Part shown: positions 12,192 through 21,386 of the stretch, piece after piece | Numbering within the stretch: position 1 is the first letter of the stretch | Layout of the letters: each line of letters opens with the position of its first letter | DNA from: Exobasidium rhododendri | Lineage: Eukaryota > Basidiomycota > Exobasidiomycetes > Exobasidiales > Exobasidiaceae | Direction of reading: 5' to 3' | Length of the DNA: 64,000 bases | Assembly (NCBI GenBank): GCA_026210745.1 | Contig: CP110632.1 | Span: forward strand, 3,471,001-3,535,000 | Program-made: the position numbers and the translations under genes | The notes under the pieces: model-generated | Seen by the model: the letters and a program-made list of their open reading frames with translations, nothing else | Told to the model about the DNA's origin: nothing | Databases searched by the model: none

Positions 12192-12254
12192 TCACACGTG
12201 GGAGTAACTTGGTTACACGTGGAAGTAACTTGGTTACACGTGGAAGTAACTTGT
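12192..12254 (+). repeat. Three tandem 21-bp repeats with CACGTG cores
   Basis: Units at 12192-12212, 12213-12233 and 12234-12254, consensus TTACACGTGGAAGTAACTTG plus one base. They are conserved as three units in the second copy of the element (27049-27111). The arrangement resembles the repeated subterminal transposase-binding sites of some Tc1-family elements, but the palindromic CACGTG could equally bind a host bHLH factor. Confidence 0.8.
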
Positions 12255-12400
12255 AATCTTTTTCTGCTTACTTTTTGGAGCTGACGCGTCTTGTATTGAC
12301 CAAATACCACAATGGCTCCTGCAATGCACTATTGTATCTTCAAATGTTGTATCCCAGCTGTCAATAGCAATGTGTATTGCTTCATACTAAACAAGGCAAT

Positions 12401-12667
12401 TTACTTCAAAAATCTTTTGTATTTCTTGTGTATTTTTGTATTGAGCCACTTGTCAGAGGCGGCAAGGGTTTTAGAGAGTGTGCCTTGCAACACTACTATG
12501 CTATGCTGCATCTTTAGCCAGAAAGCAAGCTCTTTCTGAGTCTGCCCGGCATGCTCAATATTATGCTGGCATGGAGCCCGACGTAGGCTCTTAGAAAGAT
12601 GGGGCATAATGCCTAACAAATGGTGGTCAGAATAGAGGAATCGTGAAATTTTCAATTCAACTTTCAC
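12401..12667 (-). pseudogene. Remnant of a pogo-like transposase N-terminus (helix-turn-helix)
   Basis: An 88-codon open frame preserved in both copies of the miniature element (the second at 27258-27476). The segment TQKELAFWLKMQHSIVVLQG followed by TLSKTLAASDKWL has the spacing of the CENP-B/Tigger-type helix-turn-helix (TQxELAxW...QxTLSKxL) found at the N-terminus of pogo and Fot1 transposases. No catalytic DDE/DDD domain follows, so it cannot be a working transposase. It is either a fossil of the parent element or a small DNA-binding protein. Identification is by pattern only. Confidence 0.5.
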
Positions 12668-12919
12668 ACCTAATAACCCCCCATAGTTAATAAAAAAGGG
12701 CTGGTCCCGTTCGTATTAGAACTGGGAGGTTCTACTGTATTTAGGTACGTTTTATTCCGATAACCCCTCAAAACCGATAGAAATCCGTCGGTCCCATTTT
12801 GGGACCTAGTGTATACGTAGGCTCCATAATTAAATCAATTTTCGCGCGACGCCATCCTTACACCGAGCACACCGAGCATGATTCTTGTGTGATGACGTGG
12901 CCTTTCTGCTCTCAATAAG

Positions 12920-14059
12920 ATGCCTTTTACCATCATCAGTGCCAGCACCATGCCGAGAGGCCTTGAAATACCAGGGGAGAAGAGAGCTCTAGCTGTGGGT
13001 ATGTGGAAGGGCGGGGTAAAGCAGGTAACTATAGCCAAAGAGCTTGGCCTTCAGCCTTCTACACTTTGCCGCATCATCAAGCGCTTCAAGGCTAGGAACA
13101 CAGTGAAGAATAACCCCCGATCTGGCAGACCGCCTGCAACCACACGGCTAGAACGCTGCAGAATGGTCTCATGGGCAAAGCAGCATCATTGGCAGCCATA
13201 CAAGTGGGTCATGGCGAGGTACTGTATTGGTGTTAGTAAGACCACATTTGTGAGGGTCCTACGGAGGGCAGGGCTGCAGCGCTACACTGCGCAGCTCGCA
13301 CCCAGGCTCACAGATAAGCACAAAGAGAAGCGCAGAGAGTGGGCAGAGTACGCAGCAGGTATGAATTGGCGCAGAGTGGTCTTTACCGATGAGTCTTCCT
13401 TCAAGGCTGATATTCTCGGCAGCACCAAACCAAAGGTAACGAGGAAGAGAGGAGCAAGAGAACGCCACCTGCTGAAGAATATGGCCACAAAGTGGAAGTC
13501 CAGGCCGCAGCAGCTAATGGTATGGGGCGCTATAGCCATCGGTCACAAATCACCATTAGTCCGAATGCAGTACAGGGCTGGAGAGAGTGTTAATGGTGCA
13601 ATGTACTCGGATCTCATTATTCACGATAACTTGGCGCCGTTCTTGCTGCAGGTAGAGCAGGCACTACCACCCTCTCTACTTCCGGCTCTAGCTTGTGAGG
13701 ACAACGCAAAGCCACACAGCTGCAGAGTATCAGCAGAAATGAGGGACACTATTGGCATGGTCCCTTATCACCATCCTCCTCAAAGTCCCAACTTGAACCC
13801 GATTGAAGAAGTATGGCTATATATGAAGCAGCGCATGGCTAGCCAGAAGGGTCGCAACCTTACTCTCAATGAGCTGTGGGAGCTAGTGCAGGAGTACTGG
13901 GATGAGGTTCCGCAGCCATGGATAGACCAGAAGATCCGGAGCATGGATTCTAGGCGCAGCGCTGTAGCTAAGCAGAAAGGCGGCATTATCTCAAAGATGG
14001 ACATCCGGGCAACGGTACCAAGCATAGAAGAAGAGTCGAGCCTCACATCTGTATCATAA
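12920..14059 (+). CDS. Tc1-like transposase (IS630-Tc1-mariner, DD34E)
   Basis: Single uninterrupted frame of 379 residues; the ATG at 12950 (MPRGLEIPGEKRALAV) is an alternative start. The N-terminus has a homeodomain-like helix-turn-helix (VTIAKELGLQPSTLCRIIKR) followed by the GRPP hook and a second helix-turn-helix. The catalytic triad is complete: D157 in VFTDESSF, D261 in CEDNAKPHS and E296 in SPNLNPIEEVW, with exactly 34 residues between the last two (DD34E). Frame, triad and both element ends are all intact, so this copy may still be active. It cuts and pastes DNA flanked by its terminal repeats into TA sites and could also act on related short elements. Confidence 0.93.
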   Translation: MPFTIISASTMPRGLEIPGEKRALAVGMWKGGVKQVTIAKELGLQPSTLCRIIKRFKARNTVKNNPRSGRPPATTRLERCRMVSWAKQHHWQPYKWVMARYCIGVSKTTFVRVLRRAGLQRYTAQLAPRLTDKHKEKRREWAEYAAGMNWRRVVFTDESSFKADILGSTKPKVTRKRGARERHLLKNMATKWKSRPQQLMVWGAIAIGHKSPLVRMQYRAGESVNGAMYSDLIIHDNLAPFLLQVEQALPPSLLPALACEDNAKPHSCRVSAEMRDTIGMVPYHHPPQSPNLNPIEEVWLYMKQRMASQKGRNLTLNELWELVQEYWDEVPQPWIDQKIRSMDSRRSAVAKQKGGIISKMDIRATVPSIEEESSLTSVS

Positions 14060-14628
14060 CCACATACATAATCATAGAATTTGGTCACCACCATTGCGTT
14101 CCGTACATGCTATATTGATGGAGCAGGCCCATTCTCATAAAGTCGCGCGCGAAAAATTGACTTTCTTTCGGTACCTACGTATATTTGGCTATTCCCCTCT
14201 CCCCTCAATTAAGATAGCATTTTGTATTTTTCTACAGTCTGATATCGGATTAGAGAGGCAACACGTGGTAGTGATTTGCTACTTTTTTGGTGCAATTCTT
14301 GTATCTGGACATCTTTCGAATATTTTTTTGTGTTTTAAAGGTGGCCACTTGGTAATCAAAGCTTTTGGCTTACTTTTTGAATGGCATACATTTAGTGAGA
14401 TGAGGCATGTTGGCTTTTAAGAAGATTACCGTCAGAAGGGAGGAAATACAAAACTTAGATTTTCGAATTTCTATTCCGATATCCTCTCTAATTGGATACA
14501 AAAGGCCCGGTCCCGACGATATCGGATTAGAGGGGTTCTACTGTACACGTATCTTCCCCCCTTGGCGTATTGTCAAGAAGCAAGCACGCCTTTCGACCTC
14601 ACATCTGCTACCGACTCAATCTCTCAAG

Positions 14629-16615
14629 ATGGTGACCATCGCGAGAGACGGCTACGAATGTGACTGTGACGCGTGGAATGAGAGCTCTACAAATCCGCTT
14701 AACTGGTCCAGGCCGCGCAAATGGCGAATAACATTGACGGCTTGCTACATGTCCAGCCTCATATCAATTGCTGCCTCGGCATATTCCCTCGGTGTTGATC
14801 AAATGACGGTCGACCTTCATGCACCTCGCCTGCTCGTCATAGCCGGCATATCTTCGTGGGTTTTTCGGGTTGTAGGTGAAATTGTGCCTACTGATCAATG
14901 GTCAAGCCAACAGCTTCACCCTACCTGTCGCACTCTTCCCTCTTTTCCTGGCACCGCTAGGCGAGGCAATTGGTAGGAGAAACGTGTATTTAGCATCCTA
15001 CACTATCTTCTTCAGTCAGTTTTGGAAGTTATTGATCGAAGCGCACCCTTCTGAATTCCCCTCTACAGTATTCTTCCTGCCAGTAGCTCTAGCACGGAAT
15101 ATACAGACCGTCCTTATCTCTCGGTTCATTTGTGGAGCTGCAGGCTCTGTCGGGTCAACTATGGTGAGTAACATCGATCCTTTCAGGAAATCTCGTCCAA
15201 TCCGACTGTCTTTTGTCAGGTAGGAGGAACTCTCTCTGACATCTGGAAGAAGGAAGAGTGAGTCTATCTTCGGCTTTTGAAGAGGAATATCGACTATTGC
15301 AAAACTAATTATCTCAGACGTGGGCTGCCAATGGCTCTATTTTCCCTTTCCGCTCTCTTTGGCACCCCTATTGGGCCAATCGTATTCTCTTGGACTGGTA
15401 CATATGCTTCTTGGCGATGGATTCACTGGAGCATGGTAAGTTTTCCCGCGATCAGAGGGGCGTTCAGAAAGCTTACTACAAACGATTTTCAAAGCTTATT
15501 AGCTTCGTGCCTTCGGCCATCGTGGTGCTGACTGTATTTACTCAAGAAACTTTACCCACTGTCATTCGTCGCCGAAAAGGGTTTGAGAAGATTTCTACTC
15601 CCACTTTCAGCTCTCGATGGCAACGCATTCGTCAGGCACTGGGGAAGTCAGCGGTTCGACCTTTAGGTATGATTGATGTTGACAAGACCTATATGAGCTC
15701 AAGCCTAGGCTAACACTATCAATTATCCTTGCAGTGTTCTTACTGACCGAGCCAATCGCAGCAGCTCTATGCATATGGATATCATTTGCTTGGGGTTGTC
15801 TCTACCTATTTCTTGAGTCTGTCCCAATTGTATTCGAGCCATATGGCTTCGTTGCAGCGTCAAACACTCAAGGGCTTGCTTTCGTCGGACTTGCCGTGGG
15901 CGCTCTGATTGGGTTTGCAATTTGCGTAGTCTCAGATAGATTACGTCCCTCCTCGGCCACCTCGCCCGAAAAGCGATTGGAGAATGCATGTGCAGGTGGT
16001 ATCCTCTTCACTGCCGGTGAGTGAAACATGTTTAGTAAAATTGATGCTCTTTTAACGCTTCGAGAAGGCTTCTTTTGGTACGCATGGTCGGCAAAGCCTG
16101 GCGAAATTCACTGGATTGTACCACAACTCGGTACTGCTGTGTTGATGACTGGGTTGTTCCTCTTTTACGTGAGTGACCCCTCTGGCAAAATAATCGATCA
16201 GTCATAGTGCTCATGAAATTGTGAATAGGTGTGCATCTTTAATTATCTGGCCGATTGCTATGGCACGTACACCTCTTCTGCAATCGCAGCACAGAGCTTC
16301 TCGAGGAACATTTTAGCCACTGGTAAGTTTTGCGTTTTGCCACTTTTGACGCTCAAAGTGTTACTGAAAGATTTCATTCGGAAGCATTTCCGCTCTTTGC
16401 AACGCAAAGTGCGTATGCAAGGCGACAGTCAGAGTCACGTTGAGATTACTTATGAATGCGCTCCTACAGTGTATCAAGCTCTGACGTATCCTTGGGCCTC
16501 TAGCTTGCTCGGATTCCTAGCGGCGATCCTTGCTCTGGTCCCGTTCCTGCTGCTAAAATTTGGGCCAGAATTAAGAGACCGCTCACCGTTTGCTCGTCAG
16601 AGTCTGCTCGACTGA
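14629..16615 (+). CDS. MFS transporter, DHA1-type (multidrug/polyamine-like)
   Basis: About eleven exons with very short introns (31-78 nt), ending at the stop at 16613-16615. The start is the ATG at 14629, opening VTIARDGYECDCDAWNESS then NPLNWSRPRKW, a typical cytosolic start of fungal DHA1 carriers. Conserved pieces follow in order: APLGEAIGRRNVYL (loop 2-3 signature), ARNIQTVLISRFICGAAGSV, GGTLSDIWKKEERGLPMALF, GTPIGPIVFSW..WRWIHW (motif C-like), FSRNILATAFPLFATQ and the C-terminus PWASSLLGFLAAILALVPF then KFGPELRDRSPFAR. All frames join, so the gene appears intact. Substrate unknown; the neighbouring arsenic genes suggest metalloid or thiol-conjugate export, but this is inference. The Tc1-like element ends only 85 bp before the start codon. 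Confidence 0.85.
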
Positions 16616-16845
16616 CAGTCTTGAAGGAGACAGTGTCCTCTTCCAGTTAACATCAATCAAAAATGGCCAGCCCCTGTATTTTTATGTGATATCATCACTC
16701 CGACCCCTCTGCGTATCTCAATGGTCTCGATCGAACACGTATGCTCTGGTCGAATATCGGTTCGACATGCCACTATGGAGTGCCCTCTGAATTGTTCTTT
16801 CCAGCGATCTTTTGAACAGAATATGGAAAAAGACCTGATTCATTT

Positions 16846-17391
16846 CTACAATTGTACAGTAGCCTTGCCATTGGTCACTCCCCGTTCTTGTAGCGAGCCT
16901 TGTCCAAAACGAGCTTCCCAAGCCACGAGGCCACCCGTCAGTACTCTCACTCTCTTTGATACAGCTTCGTTGGGTAGGTTTAAGTGCTTTTGCAAAGCAT
17001 CTGCGTACCATCCAGCTGTGCGAGGACCCCTTCCATTTGACCGACCACAGTGAAAAATAATCATTGGTATAGGCGCCAATAAGTGTAGTAAGGTAGGCAA
17101 GGCGACGTGAAAAGAGTGTGCAGGTAGATTGATTGCACCTGGAATCATTGACTGTGGATGAAAGTCAGCGTGCATAAATCTCTCTGACTTCCTTGGCTAG
17201 TAGCTCACTAAGCAATCTGCCCTCCGAACATCAATCACAACAAATCCCTTTGTGCCTGTAGGCTCTTTGCCCATCTCATGTTCAAGCTCTTCGACGGTGA
17301 TCTTGGCCAAAGGACAATCTGACCTGTCTAAAGGTGCTGGATAAGCGTCCATCCATTTCTTCGAATTGATAGGGTGGTCATCTTCGTGCAT
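16846..17391 (-). CDS. ACR2: Arsenate reductase, Acr2/Cdc25 (rhodanese) type
   Basis: Reduces arsenate to arsenite using glutathione and glutaredoxin, so that arsenite can be exported. Two exons: 17391-17209 and 17151-16846 with a 57-nt intron, giving 162 residues, close to the usual Acr2 size. The rhodanese/Cdc25 fold shows FVVIDVRRADC, then PGAINLPAH, then the active-site loop IIFHCGRSNGRGPRTAGWYA, which fits the HC-X5-R signature of Acr2/Cdc25 phosphatase-like enzymes. The C-terminus VRVLTGGLVAWEARFG is the typical rhodanese end. An upstream in-frame ATG at 17550 would add 53 unrelated residues and was not used. Divergent from the SPX-RING gene and convergent with the MFS gene. Confidence 0.87.
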
Positions 17392-17727
17392 TTCTATATC
17401 GCTGCAGCAAATTTGGCTAGTGTAGATTGAGAAGCGAATGAAAACAGCGGGTGGATTGGAAGAAGGTGGGTGAATCGCTTGGTATTGTTCTTTTGTAGAA
17501 TTTTTGGATGTAACAGATGATAATCTTCCAAGACTAAAAAGATTGCCCACAAGCGGAGATCAGAGAAATTTCTTTTTTCAATTTCAAATTCGAGCAAAGT
17601 GGAGAGCACGAGTTATCAATCCTCTCTACCCTCCATCCTTTCAGCACTACATACCTAGCAGAAGAACCAAAGATGTCAAGTAGCGTAGGCGGAGGGATGG
17701 AAGGTGAGCCATGACAGCTTCTTGTAG

Positions 17728-19474
17728 CATCATCACCTTGAGACTTTGTGGGCTCACTGGGCTGCTGGAAAAGAAGGTCCTCAGCTTCTTGCGACCTTTG
17801 ATGCAATTCAACGAGAGATCAGTGAAGCAAGACTTGCAGTGCTTACAAAGCATGCTTCAGATAAGAAAGATCGAGCTCAATACTCTGTGAGTGATCAGTG
17901 CAGTTCATGTTCGTACGTTTCATGATATCAATCGGCCACTCGATCTATAAAGAGCGACCAGCTAGCTTCTTGCAAGACCAATGCGAATTTTGGTGTAAGT
18001 TCAGAAGATCACAAAGTATCAAATGTCAAAGCGTCTTACGTTGTCGAAGGTAGGAAAGTTCCAGATCTCTTGTCTAGGCTTCATTAATGCTGAACATGCT
18101 CCTAATTTAGTTTCTGGACAGGGCAAGCACGTTGAAGCATTTTTGGCATTCTCACCGCCCTCCGTATCAATGGCTGAGCCACAGATTATGTCAAAGTCTG
18201 AAATCGAGCAAGAAAGGTGAGCAATATCAGTAAAGCTGACAAAAGCAAGGTGCACAATACAATGCAGCATGAACTGACTCTGGCATGTCAGGATACAGCC
18301 AAAAGCGACTGAAAGTGCTTTGCAGATAAGGATGTCTTTGCCTACTGAATCAAAGTTTCTTCAGAGTGTATTGAGTACATGTGGCTCAAAGTGGGCGAGA
18401 TGCAAGCAACGTCAAGATGGACTTATACTCGATGCGGCTCGCTTTGCAACGAGCTTGTCACAATCCATCAATCACTTGGAGACACTCTACTACTGGCGTC
18501 GAGTCTTTGAATATTGGAAGGAAGCCGATGTCTTCTACCTTAGTGAAAGCATGATTCCGGGATCAAAGACTAAGGAAATGACATGCACAGAGCGTAGAGC
18601 GAGACTACAAGTCTTTGTGCGACAAATGGATGATGCCAAATTCTCATCAGGAAAGATGCCAAAAAAGCTACATCCAATTTTGGTCAAAGGTGAAGACGGC
18701 AAAGACATCTGCAACGTACAGGCATATCAATTGCCTCAAGGTCCACAAATCGGGCAGTTTATTGGGTTCCATCTGGATGCTTTTGCCTTGGAAGAAGAGT
18801 TTGAGAGCATTTTGAATGCTTTAGATGAGACATTGGGACGACACGACAGGCACACAGGACTTTGTGCGACAAAGAGCTTGCTTGACGTATGGAACTCGGA
18901 CTTCGATGTGAAACATTCATGTACTCTTTCGGATACTGAGGCGGGTCGAAGCTCTCCTTTGCATGATTCAAGTAGCTACGGCATATCAGAATCCATTCAT
19001 GACCGCTTACCAGAACCTAGCTCCATCGTTTCTACTCTTTTGAGGCGTAGATTGATCCGCGAACTCGCCTCTATCTTTTACAAGATCACCACCTCGGTAC
19101 CGCTGGTGTCGGATTACGCTTGCTCTATTTGTTATGAGGTAGCATTCTTGCCAATCCGTCTAGAGTGTCAGCATCGGTTCTGCTTGCGTTGCTTGGTAAG
19201 TCTTTATATCATCAGATTTGTGTGGAAGACCCGACTAATGATGTATTGGCAGGTCAAAGCTCAGAAGCTGGGCACAGCAGATTGTCCGCTTTGTCGAAAA
19301 CGCAACGCGGTACAATCAGCAGCAGAAGGGAACATTGACGTCGCTCTCGAGGCTTTTCTTCGTCAATGGTTTCCGACAGAAACGTGCCACAAAAAGTCTT
19401 CCGATGAAAAGGAGCGCAAGATGGAAGAATTGCAAATTCTAGGCCTTCGTCAAAGGGGGTGTGTCACACATTGA
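17728..19474 (+). CDS. SPX-RING-type E3 ubiquitin ligase, 5' end unresolved
   Basis: Exons supported by frame and splice sites: 17728-17886, 17953-18049, 18111-18216, 18292-19195, 19253-19474 (introns 66, 61, 75 and 57 nt), about 495 residues. The C-terminus is the RING of the fungal SPX-RING family: DYACSICYEVAFLPIRLECQ, then HRFCLRCL, then DCPLCRKRNAV, followed by NIDVALEAFLRQWFPTE. The middle has the family's helical region (ESKFLQSVLST, RRVFEYWKEADVFYLSES, FIGFHLDAFALEEEFESILN), and the first exon (LLATFDAIQREISEARLAVL) may be an SPX helix. I could not find an ATG or the usual MKF-type SPX start upstream, so the N-terminus is missing from this model or has been lost. SPX domains sense inositol pyrophosphates and hence phosphate status. 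Confidence 0.72.
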
Positions 19475-19755
19475 TGTGGGACGTTGTATGCAAACCTCTT
19501 TTATCTGATAGTGACCGTATATATCATGAGCGGATCAAGATAGATAATGCGTATCCGACAGGCGATAGGATAGAGAGAAGCAATGAGCGCTCCATGATGG
19601 CCTTGGCAGGCGTGGCTTTCGGATACTGGAGACGACTTAATGAAATGAAGGACCTAATGATGACCCTGAAAACTTTCATAGTCCCGGAGATACAGCGTCA
19701 ACACGTTGCCTGCGCCACAATCTTTACTGATTGAGCGCCATTTTTGACAGGACGA

Positions 19756-19795
19756 ATTTGAAATATTGATATTTGAAATATTGATATTTGAAATT
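19756..19795 (+). repeat. AT-rich 15-bp tandem repeat in the ACR3 promoter
   Basis: ATTTGAAATATTGAT occurs twice in tandem (19756-19770 and 19771-19785), followed by a 10-bp partial third unit. It lies 147-186 bp before the ACR3 start codon and upstream of the TATA box. Repeated spacing close to one and a half helical turns makes it a candidate operator, but no known regulator site is recognised. Confidence 0.7.
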
Positions 19796-19872
19796 CAATT
19801 TCTGCCAAGCAAGCGTAAAGATCTGCTTCTGTTACACAAGCTGACCGGGGCGGATTGACTGGCGACGACTTG

Positions 19873-19879
19873 TATATAA
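19873..19879 (+). promoter_or_regulatory. TATA box of ACR3
   Basis: TATATAA 69 nt before the ACR3 ATG at 19942. A strong TATA element suits an inducible stress gene. Confidence 0.6.
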
Positions 19880-19941
19880 GATGCAGAAAACGAGCACACT
19901 TTATGTACAGTAACAAACTTCCCCCAAGCAAAGGATAGGAT

Positions 19942-21386
19942 ATGAGTAATCAACAACCAACAGAAGCCTTAGAGTCTGGTCAGAGCGAGGATGAGGTAGG
20001 ACATCTCGTCCCTGCTCTTGACGGAGGAGTTCCAGCGCGGCCCGATGAGACCCTAGCTGCTTCTCGACACCTTTCATCCTCCACCGCTAAGGGTTAGTCA
20101 AAAGATGGAAGCACCAATTTCTATTGATGTATCTCACAGGTTTGACTTGTCTTTGATTGTTCTCACAGGTGTTATCAGTGGCTTGGGCTGGCTAGACCGT
20201 CTCTTGTCGGGCTTCATCATACTAGCTATGATCATTGGGGTCCTCATAGGAGAGTTTGCGCCCAATGCGAGAGATAGGCTGAGCAAAGGAAGCCTAAAGG
20301 GAACATCTGCCCCTTTGGCGATAGGGCTCATAATGATGATGTGGCCGATCTTGACAAAGGTCGAATACGAGCGATTGCCACTGTTGTTGAAGACACAGCG
20401 TTTGTGGGCTCAGATTTGCTTGTCCCTCATCATAAATTGGATCTTCGGCCCTTTCTTGATGCTCGGCTTGGCATGGGCTACTCTGCCGGATCTGGAGGAT
20501 TATCGCATAGGCATCATCATGGTTGGTCTGGCTCGATGCATTGCAATGGTCATGATCTGGAATCAGATTGCACGCGGAGACGCGAATACGTGTGCAATCA
20601 TTGTCATTATTAATTCGGTACTTCAAATTGTCCTGTATGCGCCAATGTCTTTACTGTTCATCAACGTCATCTCCGGATCGACTGAATTCCGTCTCAACTA
20701 TTCTGATACAGCTATCTCAGTCGTTATCGTAAGTCTTTCGAATGTGAAGTGGCAGTGAATTGCCCTATCGTCGTCGTTAACAGCTGCTTTCTGGACAGTA
20801 CCTAGGCATCCCGTTAGTTGCCGGTATTTTGACTCGCTTCTTCCTGCTTTTCGCAATTGGAAAGTACCGATTCCAAAGGAAGTTCCTTCCTTTCTTTGGT
20901 CCACTCTCACTGGTCGCGCTTCTCTATACCATCATCATTATCTTTGCGGAGCAGGCGAAGAACATCCTTCACAATCTTGGACCTGTCTTTCGTACCTTCG
21001 TACCACTCATCCTCTATTTTGCCTTGATGTGGACATCAACGTTTTTCCTTGTCTGGTGGCTTTCCGTTCGGTATGGCAAGGGGACTTGGGGCTATCAAAT
21101 GGCAGTCGTCCAATCATTTACAGCTGGATCGAACAATTTCGAGCTGGCTATTGCTGTCTGCGTTGCTGTGTACGGTGCGGACTCGTCGCAAGCTCTCGCT
21201 GCTACGATTGGCCCTTTAGTGGAAGTGCCCGTCCTTCTCGCCCTCTCCTGGGTAGCTTTGTTCGTCGGACGTAGACTAAGGTGGGATGTCAAGTGGGATC
21301 AAGAGCAAGAAAATGCTAAGGCCAGAAAAGACATGGAAAAGGGTGGAAAGGAAGAAGAAGTGGTATCCTCAGAAGGCGAAAGATAG
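19942..21386 (+). CDS. ACR3: Arsenite efflux carrier Acr3
   Basis: Plasma-membrane carrier that expels arsenite, driven by the membrane potential or proton gradient (bile/arsenite/riboflavin transporter superfamily). Three exons: 19942-20092, 20169-20728, 20799-21386 (introns 76 and 70 nt), giving 432 residues, with about ten membrane spans. Family signatures are clear: GWLDRLLSGFIILAMIIGVL, GLIMMMWPILTKVEYE, then VGLARCIAMVMIWNQIARGD with the essential cysteine, NSVLQIVLYAPMSLLF, QSFTAGSNNFELAIAV, and ATIGPLVEVPVLLALSWVAL. The N-terminal 50 residues are a hydrophilic cytosolic tail, and the C-terminus is a charged Lys/Glu-rich tail. Convergent with ArsH. Confidence 0.96.

Larger units (their letters stand above)
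12028..12737. mobile_element. Miniature TIR element, copy 1 (nested in the Tc1-like element)
   Basis: 710 bp, bordered by TA on both sides, with inverted termini of about 28 bp (CAGTAGAACCTCC then GAGTTTTAATACGA on one end and CAGTTCTAATACGA on the other). It lies 14 bp inside the left end of the Tc1-like element, so it inserted after that element arrived. A near-identical copy is at 26886-27594. It contains three 21-bp tandem repeats (12192-12254) and, on the minus strand at 12401-12667, an 88-codon frame resembling a pogo-type helix-turn-helix. It therefore looks like an internally deleted, non-autonomous derivative. Confidence 0.85.
12012..14543 (+). mobile_element. Tc1/mariner-like DNA transposon (DD34E) carrying a nested miniature element
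   Basis: Both ends carry the terminal inverted repeat CAGTAGAACCCCTCTA (12012-12025 on the left, interrupted at its TA; 14528-14543 reversed on the right), and each end is bordered by TA, the Tc1/mariner target duplication. The span is 2532 bp. Removing the nested 710-bp element and its duplicated TA leaves 1820 bp, a normal size for a Tc1-like transposon. The transposase frame inside is intact. Subterminal segments at both ends are also related (ATTCCGATAACCCCTC on the left; ATTCCGATATCCTCTC on the right, plus strand). Confidence 0.88.
19475..19941. promoter_or_regulatory. ACR3 upstream region
   Basis: 467 bp between the SPX-RING stop and the ACR3 start. A short frame at 19459-19734 continues past the SPX-RING stop in another phase and has no family match. 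The region holds an AT-rich tandem repeat and a TATA box, listed separately. Confidence 0.55.

Noticed and set aside
12192-12254. Tandem repeats considered as a CRISPR-like array
   Set aside because: Three direct units without spacers, in a eukaryotic transposon; no CRISPR features.
17197-17550. Longer ACR2 start at 17550
   Set aside because: The additional 53 residues are unlike Acr2 proteins; the ATG at 17391 gives the normal size.
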